From positions 186,001 to 250,000 of the forward strand of contig NZ_JACHEB010000003.1 of the NCBI RefSeq assembly GCF_014201335.1: DNA of 64,000 nt. The letters run 5' to 3'. Shown one piece after another: positions 36,811-46,222 of this stretch. Position 1 is the stretch's first letter. Each line of letters begins with the position of its first letter. Position numbers and translations under genes: made by a program. This DNA comes from Tunturiibacter gelidiferens. GTDB taxonomy: Bacteria > Acidobacteriota > Terriglobia > Terriglobales > Acidobacteriaceae. The notes beneath the pieces were generated by a model. It saw only the letters and a program-made list of their open reading frames with translations. It made no database searches and was not told the origin of the DNA.

Positions 36811-37623
36811 ATGAAGGGTCTAGGTGCTTTGATATGCCTCTTCTGCTTTACAAGCCTTCCACTATTGGCCCAACAAAGCACCGTCAGGTTCGATCGGGGG
36901 CAACTTGTCTTCGAAAGAAAGGGATGGCGTCTTCACCTCGACCCTGGTGAGAAGCAATTCGGAGGACTTCTTGACAATGATTTCATTCAAGTCATCGGTG
37001 GAATACCGTCGCCGCGGGTTGGTCCCCCTGCAATTTTGTCGATCTTCGCTTCGGCAGACCCCCAATCAATCAGTCTGACGGTGAAGCGGGGCGACACCCC
37101 CGTTATATTTACCTTTTGGAGCGGAAAGGGTCCCAACCCTACGCCTAAGCCGATCTCCCCGACCGTTAGCAGGAGCTTCAATGCTCCTGAATTTTCTCTC
37201 AAATCTCCGGATGGCAAGACGGTCTCACTCTCGGACAATCGCAAGCACTGGACGGTCGTGAATTTCTGGGGAACCTGGTGCGGTCCTTGCATAGTTGAGT
37301 TGCCGGAAATGGAATCCATCGCGCGCACCCGGACACCGAGGATCAATGTAGTGGGTCTCGCAGTGATGGACGAAAATTCGGACATCCGGTCATTTCTCCG
37401 AAAACATCCTCTGCCCTATCCAGTAGCGAAGGCGGGAAACAAAAGTTCCCCGCTATTGCGGCGCTACGGTCTCCTTGTGCCCGGTGGCCGTCTTGGTGTC
37501 CCAGTGACTGTCATTTTGAGACCTGGAGGCGAAATTGCCTACATGCAAGCAGGAGGAACCGAGAATCATCTTGCTTCAATCATTGCGAGCTTAGTGCATG
37601 AGGACAATCAGAGGCAGACATGA
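36811..37623 (+). CDS. Exported TlpA-like thioredoxin-fold protein
   Basis: 270 residues. A signal peptide (LGALICLFCFTSLPLLAQ) is followed by an N-terminal domain of about 110 residues that I do not recognise, then a TlpA/ResA-like thioredoxin domain from about residue 122 to the end. The active site is VVNFWGTWCGPCIVELPEM (Cys157, Cys160) with the cis-proline in LGVPVTVI. It should reduce or isomerise disulfides in the periplasm, for example on apocytochromes. GAAGGG 7 nt before the ATG at 36811 supports that start over upstream ATGs. It lies 261 bp after the flavoprotein. The intact CxxC here contrasts with its upstream neighbour. Confidence 0.85.
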   Translation: MKGLGALICLFCFTSLPLLAQQSTVRFDRGQLVFERKGWRLHLDPGEKQFGGLLDNDFIQVIGGIPSPRVGPPAILSIFASADPQSISLTVKRGDTPVIFTFWSGKGPNPTPKPISPTVSRSFNAPEFSLKSPDGKTVSLSDNRKHWTVVNFWGTWCGPCIVELPEMESIARTRTPRINVVGLAVMDENSDIRSFLRKHPLPYPVAKAGNKSSPLLRRYGLLVPGGRLGVPVTVILRPGGEIAYMQAGGTENHLASIIASLVHEDNQRQT

Positions 37624-37891
37624 AGCAAAGTTCCACGGACAGGCTGCTCACGACTGGTGTAACGAGTAACGGGAAGACCAACTGCGTTTACAAGTGCAGA
37701 CCAACCCTTCAAACGCCGGACATCTAGCGGGGTAACAGCGCCCTCCAGAATATGCCGGACTTCGGCGAGGCCTTTGGCTGCAGAAGAGGCGAACCAATGA
37801 TGCCGGCAGAAAGTTGTCGCGTTTGGTAAAGGTCAGCAGTCTGAGCCTGTAAAGGAACGAGAGCACCGGCCAGACCCTCTTCACGGGAACG

Positions 37892-38971
37892 ATGCGAATA
37901 GTGAGACGAATGATAGGTTTGCTAGGAAGACTAATCGGTGAGCGACACAGCACGAAAGTGAAGGCGGCCAGCATTTACTGTGGATTGATCGTCTTCAATC
38001 TCGTCGCCTGGGGATGGGCGTTCCTCGCGTTCCGCCACTATCCGGTTCTGCTCGGTAGCGCGTTTTTGGCATATGGTTTTGGCCTTCGCCACGCAGTCGA
38101 CGCCGATCATATAGCGGCCATCGACAATGTCACCCGGAAATTGATGCAAGATGGCAAACGTCCCGTTACGGTTGGTCTCATGTTTTCACTCGGGCATTCA
38201 ACGGTGGTTGTAGTCGGCTCTATCGCTATTGCCGCGACTACGCTTGCTATGCATCATCGCTTAGACGGATTAAGAGATATCGGAGGGCTCATTGGAACCC
38301 TGATATCGACCGCGTTCCTCTTCGTAATCGCGGGGATCAACCTGATCGTGCTGCGGTCCATTTATAAGGCTTTCCAGAGGGTTCGTCGCGGTGCTCACTA
38401 TGTTGAGGAAGACTTTGACATACTGCTTGGCAGTCGCGGATTGCTAGCTCGTCTGTTTCGACCCATGTTTCGCTTGATCCAGAGCAGCTGGCATATGTAC
38501 CCGCTGGGCCTGTTGTTCGGTCTTGGATTCGATACTGCAACCGAAATTGGCTTGCTCGGCATTTCGGCGGCAGAAGCCTCCAAGGGCTTGTCCCTGTCCG
38601 CGATCCTTGTCTTTCCAGCTCTTTTCGCTGCGGGAATGACACTAATTGATACCACCGACAACATACTTATGTTGGGAGCGTATGGCTGGGCTTTCGTAAA
38701 ACCAATTCGAAAGCTCTACTACAACCTCACGATTACGTTCATATCCGTTGTCGTGGCCTTTGCAGTTGGAGGGATCGAAGCTCTTGGTTTGCTGGCGGGA
38801 CGTTTCCAACTCACTGGCGTCTTCTGGGGATTCGTGACGGAACTCAATGGAAACTTTGGCACTCTCGGGTACTGCATCGTCTTGCTGTTTGCTGTGAGTT
38901 GGATCGTGTCTATCGGGTTTTACAAATGGCGCAGGTTCGACAGTCTTGACTTGGCCGCCAAAGACATCTAG
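37892..38971 (+). CDS. HoxN/NixA-type nickel/cobalt permease
   Basis: 359 residues with about eight membrane helices. The signature HAVDADHIAAIDN (helix 2, near residue 67) with histidines and aspartates for Ni2+/Co2+ recognition, FSLGHSTVV and GLGFDTATEIGLL are all present, so the family assignment is secure. It imports nickel or cobalt across the inner membrane by a one-component mechanism. The start ATG at 37892 has only a weak ribosome site, and an ATG at 37910 is possible. No nickel enzyme or cobalamin gene is in the window, so the consumer of the metal is unknown. No recognisable B12 or Ni/Co riboswitch precedes it. Confidence 0.88.
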   Translation: MRIVRRMIGLLGRLIGERHSTKVKAASIYCGLIVFNLVAWGWAFLAFRHYPVLLGSAFLAYGFGLRHAVDADHIAAIDNVTRKLMQDGKRPVTVGLMFSLGHSTVVVVGSIAIAATTLAMHHRLDGLRDIGGLIGTLISTAFLFVIAGINLIVLRSIYKAFQRVRRGAHYVEEDFDILLGSRGLLARLFRPMFRLIQSSWHMYPLGLLFGLGFDTATEIGLLGISAAEASKGLSLSAILVFPALFAAGMTLIDTTDNILMLGAYGWAFVKPIRKLYYNLTITFISVVVAFAVGGIEALGLLAGRFQLTGVFWGFVTELNGNFGTLGYCIVLLFAVSWIVSIGFYKWRRFDSLDLAAKDI

Positions 38972-38985
38972 CCCGCGCCCAAGAA

Positions 38986-39750
38986 TCACTTTGTGTTAGC
39001 GACGACAGGGGGCTGTATGCCCTGTGAACGGAAAGTATCGTCGATTATTTGAAAGAGAAAAGGTAGCGGCACTACACCTTCTATCTTCGCTCCGTTGATG
39101 AAGAGCGTTGGCGTTCTCACGATACCCAGAGTGTCCGCTTCCAACTGTGATTTTTTGATAACGCTGGCATCTTGTTTTGCGACGCAAGCGTGAATCGCGG
39201 AGACGTCCAGCTGACGTTGCTTTCGATTGCAAGCGCGATTGCGTCGATCTCTTCGTTGGCCTTGGCTAGAGTGCGCTCCGATCCGCCTAGGTCACTCGAC
39301 ACCTTATGGATCTGGTCGACTGCTTGCCCAATAAGCAGGCGCACTGTACTTCGCTCGGCAATTCGTATCAACCGCCGCTCTGATCGCCCATGGATGCCCT
39401 TCGAAGGGCATGTCTTGGTACACGACATGCACTTGCTCTCCGTATCGGTCGAGGATAGTGGGAAAAGAGCGTGATTAGGGCGCGCGCAAAACGGGCATTC
39501 CAGATCATCGAAAATGACGATTCTCACTGGTGCGGTAGATGGACCGCCGCGTCCCGGACACGTTTCATCAGAGACCGACGCGAGCGTAGTAAAAGGTTCT
39601 TCCAATTCGCGGAACTGAGCCATCTTTGTGCCGTCCTTTGAGAGGAGCAGATCGACAGGCTTTGATCGAACGCCATTGGCATATGAGTGGTTCGCATTTT
39701 CGCGACTACCACCTTCTGCTGAATGATCATGCTGACCAGATCTTCTCGCT
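38986..39750 (-). pseudogene. Frameshifted DsbA-like periplasmic thioredoxin gene
   Basis: Pieces of one protein follow in order but in changing frames. First comes KPVDLLLSKDGTKMAQF, then VRIVIFDDLECPFCARPNHA with the CxxC (about 39480-39650). After a frame change comes RYGEQVHVVYQDMPFEGHPW with AAVDTNC (about 39370-39450). After another change comes VDQIHKVSSDLGGSERTLAK (about 39210-39330). After a third comes QLDVSAIHACVAKQDASVIK then TPTLFINGAKIEG, ending at a stop at 38986 (about 38986-39210). Together they match the DsbA-family proteins common in Acidobacteriota. At least three frameshifts make it non-functional. The 5' end is decayed further and its limit near 39750 is approximate. It is convergent with the nickel permease. 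Confidence 0.8.
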
Positions 39751-40323
39751 GATGCCTTCGGGCTCTACGTGAAGACGAAGAATTTCCTTTGCGATGACTG
39801 ACGATATCGCTGAGCGCGTCCGAAAGATTGGTGGGAAGACCATTCGCTCGTTGGACAATCGCGCGTCTACAAAGGGTCGCCGACAACGACGCCGACTTCG
39901 TGATCCCAGCCGACATGGGGAGCGAGCTTCATGAAGAAGAGAAGTCACTAGTTTTGCGAATGCGTGCTGTTCATACTCTCTGCGACGAAGCGGGCGATAT
40001 GGCTTCGCCAGCCTCCTCGAAAACTGGATCGATCCGGCCCAACGGCGTGGTGGTTTCTGTCCGAGGCGACTCGCAGCGAATAGCATTCTTCCGGGGAGCT
40101 GCAAGTGGCGGCAGTTGTTCTGCTAGATTGGTTTCCCGCGCAACTTGAGGTCGCGGCTGTGTTGTCGCCGCAAACAACAACCTATAGAAAAATACAGGTC
40201 TGGGCCCGTGTTCTATAGGGTACCGAGTAATCCTGTAGACGCCGATCATAAAGATCGTAGGTTCTCGATTCGGCAACCGGCTCATGAAGGATCGAACGGG
40301 TATTAGGACAGGAGCCTTCCATT
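39751..40323 (+). other. Region between DsbA pseudogene and cytochrome P460, no intact gene
   Basis: 573 bp. It may contain the unrecognisable 5' end of the DsbA-like pseudogene on the minus strand. Open frames of about 100 residues on both strands are arginine/serine-rich or otherwise unlike real proteins. Nothing else recognised. Confidence 0.4.
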
Positions 40324-41004
40324 ATGATTAGCAGGCTGTTAAAAGTCACCCCTCGTCTCCGTCTCATAGGAATTGTGCTGGGAGTTTTTGCAGCTTTGGT
40401 CGTCACGATTGTCACGACCGGAGACTGGACCAGAAATCACGTGCTGGCTTTTCAGTCAGAATCTCCGTCTCCTGTTCGCTCCGCAGTTTTCGAAGGGGAC
40501 GGAAGCCTTCACCTTCCCGACGGCTATCGGCACTGGGAACATGTAGGCACCCGGATCAAGCCCGACGGACGAAGCGTTCTTGACGGCTCCGAGATTACGA
40601 CGCCGCAAGTAATGGATACATACATCGTTCCTGCAGCGTTCGACTTCTTCAGGAAGAACGGGATCTGGCCGGACGGCACGCAGATCGTTAAAGAGATCAG
40701 CCTTATCAAGACTGGAAAAGACTGCGATAAAAACACTTTCGTCTGTTCCACATCGTTTGGGTCGGGGATCTTTCAGGCGAGCTATATCGGAATGGGAGTG
40801 ATGGTGAAAGACAGCAAACGCTTTCCGTCTGCGCCCGGCAACTGGGGCTATTTCGCATTCCGATCAAACGGGTCGATGTACCAAGCCACTGCCACGGCCC
40901 GCCCTCAGCAGCAGTGCGCGTCCTGCCACATAAGGCTCTCATCGAATACGGACTACGTCTTTTCGAGCACACACATTGGGCTGTTACCGGGCAATTCGCA
41001 ATGA
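40324..41004 (+). CDS. Cytochrome P460-family protein
   Basis: 226 residues. An N-terminal signal/anchor helix (LIGIVLGVFAALVVTIVTT) is followed by the P460 fold: LPDGYRHWEHVGTRI near 63-78, TYIVPAAFDFFRKNG near 100, and the heme attachment motif CASCH (198-202) near the C-terminus. The family binds a c-type heme that is often cross-linked to a lysine and oxidises hydroxylamine or detoxifies NO, but many members have no assigned substrate. AGGAG about 10 nt before the ATG at 40324 supports the start. It belongs by theme to the redox block at 33-38 kb, though it is separated from it by the pseudogene. Confidence 0.85.
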   Translation: MISRLLKVTPRLRLIGIVLGVFAALVVTIVTTGDWTRNHVLAFQSESPSPVRSAVFEGDGSLHLPDGYRHWEHVGTRIKPDGRSVLDGSEITTPQVMDTYIVPAAFDFFRKNGIWPDGTQIVKEISLIKTGKDCDKNTFVCSTSFGSGIFQASYIGMGVMVKDSKRFPSAPGNWGYFAFRSNGSMYQATATARPQQQCASCHIRLSSNTDYVFSSTHIGLLPGNSQ

Positions 41005-41124
41005 CGACGTTCGGACCTGATTTGTCAGCCGGCACTCGCGACGCCTACGATCCTTAGCGTCGTAGCGATCTGAGATGACTATGCCGATATTTTGCGCTTC
41101 TTTGTATCACCATCGGGGGTCTCA

Positions 41125-44100
41125 GTGATCAAGCGCCTCTTCCTATTGGTCCTGGTGCTCACAGTCACCGCGGGGCCCGCATTAAGCCAAGTTGATGCCG
41201 GCGTGCTCTCAGGCGTAGTGACCGATGCAACGGGTGCAGCAGTTGTCGGGGCGACAGTGACTGCCGTCAACGCTGGCACGAATGCTGCTCACACGGTGAA
41301 GACGGCGGCCAATGGCACCTACCAGTTGGGAAATCTCTCTGCCGCGGTATACAAGGTGTCTGTGACGGCTGCCGGCTTTGAGGCGCTGAAGGCTGCGGTT
41401 GAGGTGACGGTGGGTGGCCATGCGCCGCTCGATGTAAAACTCTCAGCCGCGGGTGTTATTCAGACAGTGGAGGTGGAGTCGCTGGGCGGGTCGCAGGTGA
41501 ATACGGACTCGCCGGAAATCTCAGAGATTGTCAGCCCGCAGCAGGTAAGCGAATTACCGAGCTTAACCCGGAATGTATACGACTTTGTAGCGATCTCTGG
41601 CAATATCTCAAACGGCGACGCGGCGCAGGGCCATGTGCAGAATTCGGCCAGCCTCGGCGTCGGCTACTCAATTAATGGCCAACGTTCGAGTGGTACGGAG
41701 ATTCTTCTGGACGGTATTGAGAACACGGAACTGTTTGACGACGTGGTGGGTCTCCCGGTTCCGATCAACTCGATCGCCGAGGTACGGGTGACGACGAGCA
41801 ACTTTGGACCGCAGTATGGACGTGCCTCAGGTGGAGTTGTGAATGTGGTGACAGCAAGCGGCACCAATCAGATTCATGGAACGCTCACGGAATTCAACCG
41901 CCTTGCAGCGTATACGGCCAACAGTGTGACGGGTGCTCTGAGTGGGCAGCCGAAAGGTGGGTATACGCGAAACCAGTTCGGATTTTTTGTGAGCGGACCC
42001 GTGGTGAAAGACAAGCTGTTCTTTGCCACAGGCACGGAGTGGTTACGCGTGCGTAGCAGCGCAAACCTTCAGGCCTATATTCTGACGCCACAGGTACAAA
42101 GCTACCTGGCACCTACAGTGCAGTCATTTCTGACGCAGTATGGCCAGACGTTCTACTTTGCGAGAACTCTGACGAATGCACAGGCAGGCACGGCCTCGGA
42201 CCCAAGCAATCCGAACCCCTCTCCGTTGTTTTCCGGTGTTCCAGCGACAACACCGGTGCTGGGCTTGGTGAATTACACCGTTCCCCAGGATGCAGGCGGG
42301 GGGGTGCCGGTCAACTCGTACAACTTCACCTTGCGGGGGGATTATCACTACTCTGATAAGACAAGTATCTTCGGACGCTATATCGGATACAACCTGTCGG
42401 AACCGCTGGGAGCGATCGCATATACCCCATACTCGAACTACGATATAGGTACGACTCAGAACGATTACTCCGCTCTGGCTGGCGTTACGCACAGCTTCTC
42501 GACGTCGCTCGTGACGAATGCGCGGGTTGCGTTCAGCCGGATCAGTCTCAATAATGACTCGACACCGATTGCCGTCACTACGCCAAATCTGTTTCTTGGA
42601 GCGAACGCAAATATTGGTGGTGTGGCTGTAGCACTGCCGGGTACAGGATTCCCCTTACCGTATGGCGGACCCCAGAATGTGATTCAGTGGAACCTGGATG
42701 TGAACTGGTCGAAGAAGGCCCACTCGTTCCAGTTCGGTTCGCAGGTTCTGTACATCCAGGAGAACAGGACCTTCGGCGCCTATGCGCAGGCGACAGAGCA
42801 ACTGGCTGGCTCAGTCACTGGTGACACGACCGGGTATCCCGGCCTGTTTTCAGGGATTCTGGGAACCTTTTCCACTGCGATAAATCCGGAAGGAGCTTAT
42901 CCGGGCCAAGCGATTACGACACCAGCAACGCAGCCCAATTTCGCCCGCAGTGACAGGTTCCATGATTGGGCGGTGTACGGACAGGATGATTGGCGCGCGA
43001 CGTCGAAGCTGACAGTGAACTACGGCGTCCGATACGAATACTTTGGCGTGCAACATAACAACAGGCAAAATCTTGACTCGAACTTCTACTGGGGATCGGG
43101 TATTGGTCTGCCGCAACAGGTGCGGACTGGCGCGGTCTATACGGCCCCACAGAGTCCGATCCACGAGTTGTGGAAGCCGAGTTATGGCGCGGTGAGTCCC
43201 CGGGTCGGGTTTGCCTATGATATTTCAGGTAAGGGCACGACTTCGGTTCGTGGTGGTTACGGAATCAGCTATGAGCGGAACTTCGGCAATGTGACGTTCA
43301 ACGTGATCCAGAATCCACCCAACTATGGCGTGATTGTGGAAAACAAGGTACAGGTGACAACGACAAACCTAGGAGACCTGGGGAGTTCGATCGGCCCCGT
43401 AATACTTCCAAGCACCAGCCTCCGGAATGTGTCGCAGGATATTAGGACGTCGCAGACACAATTCTGGAGCCTTGCAGTCGAGCAGCAAGTTGCCCGAAAC
43501 ACGGTAATCGCTTTGGAGTACGTGGGCGCGCGTGGCACACACCTATACGATATTAAGAATATCAACGGACTCGGCTCGGGCAACTATCTGCTGGGCGACC
43601 CGGATCCTGGTGCAAACTATGCTGGGCTCACCCGGCTGAATGCGACGTATTCGGATATCAACAACCGGGGCTCGGGCGGCGATTCTTACTATGAAGCTAC
43701 TAATCTGCGATTCAAGACCGCGGACTTGCATCGGATGGGCCTAGGGCTGACCGCAAACTACACGTGGGGTCACCAGATCGACGATTTGAGTTCGACCCTA
43801 TCGGAGACTAATGCAAATGGCGCCGGATACAACTTGGGATATACCAATCCGTTCGACCCGGGGTACGACCGCGGCACAGGCGACTTAGATGTCCGGCAGC
43901 GGTTGGTGATTGCGCCGATCTACCAGACGCCTTGGTTCAGCGGTGCTCACGGGGTGAAAGGCCAAGCGTTAGGCGGCTGGCAAGTAACGGGCATCTATAC
44001 GGTACGAACCGGAACGTCGTTCACCTACTATGATTCGACGAACAACGACGGGACTTTTTTCAACATTGCCCGATACGTGCCCTCCACGCCGGTCACGCGC

Positions 44101-44511
44101 TGGAAATATACGAAGTCAAGGGGACAAGTAAATGCGGGCGCTAATCGGTACTACCTAACGTCAAGGCTGCCGGTCGGCCAAAAAATCGTAGATCCGAAGC
44201 TGGGTGGCTACTCAAATTGGACCTTTCCAACATACGCGCCGGAACGGAACTCATTCGTTGGACCTGGGGCGTGGAACCTCGACTTGGCTCTGAGCAAAAC
44301 GTTCTATATCTGGAAAGAGGCCAACATTGAGCTGCGAGCGGAGGGTTTCGATCTACTGAACCATCACAACCTGTATGTCCAGCAAGCGTTGGCAAACGCA
44401 GCGAACTACTTTCCTTCTAATCCGGAGATTCTGGCTTCGAAGGGTGGGGTAAACGGCGCGACGAGCGAAGAACGGCGATTCGGACAGTTGGCCGTAAAGA
44501 TCAACTTCTAA
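41125..44511 (+). CDS. Oar-like TonB-dependent receptor 1
   Basis: About 1128 residues. A signal peptide (RLFLLVLVLTVTAGPALS) is followed by a carboxypeptidase-regulatory-like beta-sandwich (about 25-110; GVLSGVVTDATGAAVVGATV, GTYQLGNLSAAVYKVSVTA), a plug domain (about 120-260; EIVSPQQVSELPSLTRNVYD, YSINGQRSSGTEILLDGIEN, YGRASGGVVNVVTASGTN) and a large beta-barrel ending in GQLAVKINF. Such receptors take up bulky nutrients or have structural roles at the outer membrane. The substrate is unknown. The start is taken as GTG at 41125, 6 nt after GGGGG, because it puts the basic residues just before the signal helix. A TTG at 41092 is the longest option. Confidence 0.88.
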   Translation: MIKRLFLLVLVLTVTAGPALSQVDAGVLSGVVTDATGAAVVGATVTAVNAGTNAAHTVKTAANGTYQLGNLSAAVYKVSVTAAGFEALKAAVEVTVGGHAPLDVKLSAAGVIQTVEVESLGGSQVNTDSPEISEIVSPQQVSELPSLTRNVYDFVAISGNISNGDAAQGHVQNSASLGVGYSINGQRSSGTEILLDGIENTELFDDVVGLPVPINSIAEVRVTTSNFGPQYGRASGGVVNVVTASGTNQIHGTLTEFNRLAAYTANSVTGALSGQPKGGYTRNQFGFFVSGPVVKDKLFFATGTEWLRVRSSANLQAYILTPQVQSYLAPTVQSFLTQYGQTFYFARTLTNAQAGTASDPSNPNPSPLFSGVPATTPVLGLVNYTVPQDAGGGVPVNSYNFTLRGDYHYSDKTSIFGRYIGYNLSEPLGAIAYTPYSNYDIGTTQNDYSALAGVTHSFSTSLVTNARVAFSRISLNNDSTPIAVTTPNLFLGANANIGGVAVALPGTGFPLPYGGPQNVIQWNLDVNWSKKAHSFQFGSQVLYIQENRTFGAYAQATEQLAGSVTGDTTGYPGLFSGILGTFSTAINPEGAYPGQAITTPATQPNFARSDRFHDWAVYGQDDWRATSKLTVNYGVRYEYFGVQHNNRQNLDSNFYWGSGIGLPQQVRTGAVYTAPQSPIHELWKPSYGAVSPRVGFAYDISGKGTTSVRGGYGISYERNFGNVTFNVIQNPPNYGVIVENKVQVTTTNLGDLGSSIGPVILPSTSLRNVSQDIRTSQTQFWSLAVEQQVARNTVIALEYVGARGTHLYDIKNINGLGSGNYLLGDPDPGANYAGLTRLNATYSDINNRGSGGDSYYEATNLRFKTADLHRMGLGLTANYTWGHQIDDLSSTLSETNANGAGYNLGYTNPFDPGYDRGTGDLDVRQRLVIAPIYQTPWFSGAHGVKGQALGGWQVTGIYTVRTGTSFTYYDSTNNDGTFFNIARYVPSTPVTRWKYTKSRGQVNAGANRYYLTSRLPVGQKIVDPKLGGYSNWTFPTYAPERNSFVGPGAWNLDLALSKTFYIWKEANIELRAEGFDLLNHHNLYVQQALANAANYFPSNPEILASKGGVNGATSEERRFGQLAVKINF

Positions 44512-44905
44512 ACTTGCCTTGGTTGCCCCGCGAAATGGTAGCGTGCGGAAAACCGCTTTGCCGCTATTCATCCACAGTAAGAGCCGTGTGCGCAGCGCAC
44601 GCGTCCAGACCATGCAGCTCAAACAGTGGAAGCGCCGGCAGATGTTGGCGCGGGCTTCTGTAGCAATTTTGTGGGGCAAGCCACTGCACTTTTCTACAGG
44701 CGCGATTTTGCTCCCCTTTGCAACACTATTCGAGCACGGCAGCGACCCTCTTCTAGGCCATTGAAGAGCCGATGAATCGTTGACATTTTCATGTCGGTCC
44801 ACTGGTCTTCGCATGAGGCCGCTGAATTAACTCACTCTCGATTGCTGACACCTCGTTGAGACAATCTCTTGAGGCAACCATGAGCAAGGCTTCATAAGGA
44901 GTTGT
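44512..44905 (+). other. Intergenic region, no gene recognised
   Basis: 394 bp between the TonB receptor and the OprB-like porin. A small palindrome (GTGCGCAGCGCAC, 44588-44600) is present, of unknown meaning. No convincing terminator or coding frame. Confidence 0.4.
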
Positions 44906-46222
44906 GTGAAGATCTCCAAGTACCTAGGAAGGTGGATTCTGGTTGCCCTGGTGGGATCACCTGTTACCCTTGCGGCACAGAGCACAGCATCGAGTGGGAT
45001 TACTGGGGACAGTACACGGACGAGCCAGATGGACCCGCATGCAATGCCGCCTGTTTTCAAGATGTCACCGGGGGTGATGCAGGAACTGGATACAGTGGAG
45101 ACAGCTCTCGCAATGGTCCCAGCAGATCCACTTTTGAAGGGTGATCCCTTCGGATTCATCACTCGACCGAGCGACAAGGGAGTGAGTTGGTTGGAAGAGA
45201 ACTCACGATTGCGGCTGGGTGCCACATACACCGTCATCAATCAATATGCGACGGAGACCCCTCCTGATGTGCGGCACGATCAGGTGAGTGGACGGCTCGA
45301 TTTCAACGGAAACCTGGCGGTGTACGACGGCGAGAGCACGAGCGGATCGATCGGACTCCTGGTACGTTCCGGCACGAATATCGGTATGAGTCAGCAGTTC
45401 AATTTGAGTGACGAGATGGGTTCGGGAGTCTTCTTGAATTCGCTGCAGGGCGGCGGCGAGCAACGGCCGATCACACTCAATATCCTTTACTGGAGGCAGG
45501 ATTTTCTTCATAAGCGGCTTTCGATCTACGTAGGCAAGGTTCATCCAAATCAATACATTGGCCTGAGTCTTTATAATGACGATGAGACGACGCAGTTCCT
45601 GAATGGCGTGGATAATGGCAACCTCACAGTTCCTTACGCTGGTGCGTTTGCGGGTGGTGCGGCGGTAGAGTACCAATTCACTCCGCACCTGTATCTGCAC
45701 AGTGTAGCCGTGGATACAGTGGGGCAACCCCAAGATGGCATTGCGACGTTGGTAGACAAGAAATATTTCGAAGCTACCGAATTGGGTTGGTTCTCGGGTA
45801 AGCCTGGAAGTGGCTTTCAAAGCCTTCGTCTTGCATTCTGGCGTGACGATACGAAGGATCTTGGGAGTGGTTTTGGAGTTGGTTTTGGCTTCGACCACGA
45901 GTACCGAAACGGCTGGGCGCCTTTTGGACGAATTGGCTTCGCAACAGATACGGGGGGACTGATCAAGCGGGCGGACGCGCTTGGTATCACGAACATAAGA
46001 CCATTCGGCCGGCAGGGGGATATGTTTGGCGTTGCGATGAATTACACCGAGCCAAACCACTCTGGTAGACACCACGAAAGTCTTTTTGAAACTTTCTATC
46101 GACTACGACTGACCAATAGCATCGAGGTAGGGCCTGACCTTGAGGTGTCTATTCATCCGACGTATGCGGCGAAGGCTTACACAAGCCTTTTGCCCAGCGC
46201 GAGAATGCGAATCATCTTTTAG
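44906..46222 (+). CDS. OprB-like carbohydrate-selective porin
   Basis: 438 residues from a GTG at 44906, with AAGGAG 4 nt upstream. A signal peptide (WILVALVGSPVTLAA) is followed by a barrel rich in aromatic strands: RLRLGATYTVINQYATETPP near 95-115, YWRQDFLHKRLSIYVGKVHP near 193-212 with the GK..PN element typical of OprB, and a C-terminal strand SLLPSARMRIIF ending in Phe. Members form sugar-permeable channels in the outer membrane. The last 11 bp overlap the convergent HPP-like gene. The assignment to OprB rests on the overall pattern, and a general porin is the alternative. Confidence 0.78.
   Translation: MKISKYLGRWILVALVGSPVTLAAQSTASSGITGDSTRTSQMDPHAMPPVFKMSPGVMQELDTVETALAMVPADPLLKGDPFGFITRPSDKGVSWLEENSRLRLGATYTVINQYATETPPDVRHDQVSGRLDFNGNLAVYDGESTSGSIGLLVRSGTNIGMSQQFNLSDEMGSGVFLNSLQGGGEQRPITLNILYWRQDFLHKRLSIYVGKVHPNQYIGLSLYNDDETTQFLNGVDNGNLTVPYAGAFAGGAAVEYQFTPHLYLHSVAVDTVGQPQDGIATLVDKKYFEATELGWFSGKPGSGFQSLRLAFWRDDTKDLGSGFGVGFGFDHEYRNGWAPFGRIGFATDTGGLIKRADALGITNIRPFGRQGDMFGVAMNYTEPNHSGRHHESLFETFYRLRLTNSIEVGPDLEVSIHPTYAAKAYTSLLPSARMRIIF

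Noticed and set aside
37624..37891. Possible cobalamin or nickel/cobalt riboswitch before the NixA-type permease
   Set aside because: The conserved B12-box and core elements could not be matched on either strand, and no convincing multi-stem fold was seen.
44588..44600. Palindrome GTGCGCAGCGCAC as an operator or terminator
   Set aside because: Short and isolated with no T-run and not near a promoter. Expected by chance in this composition.
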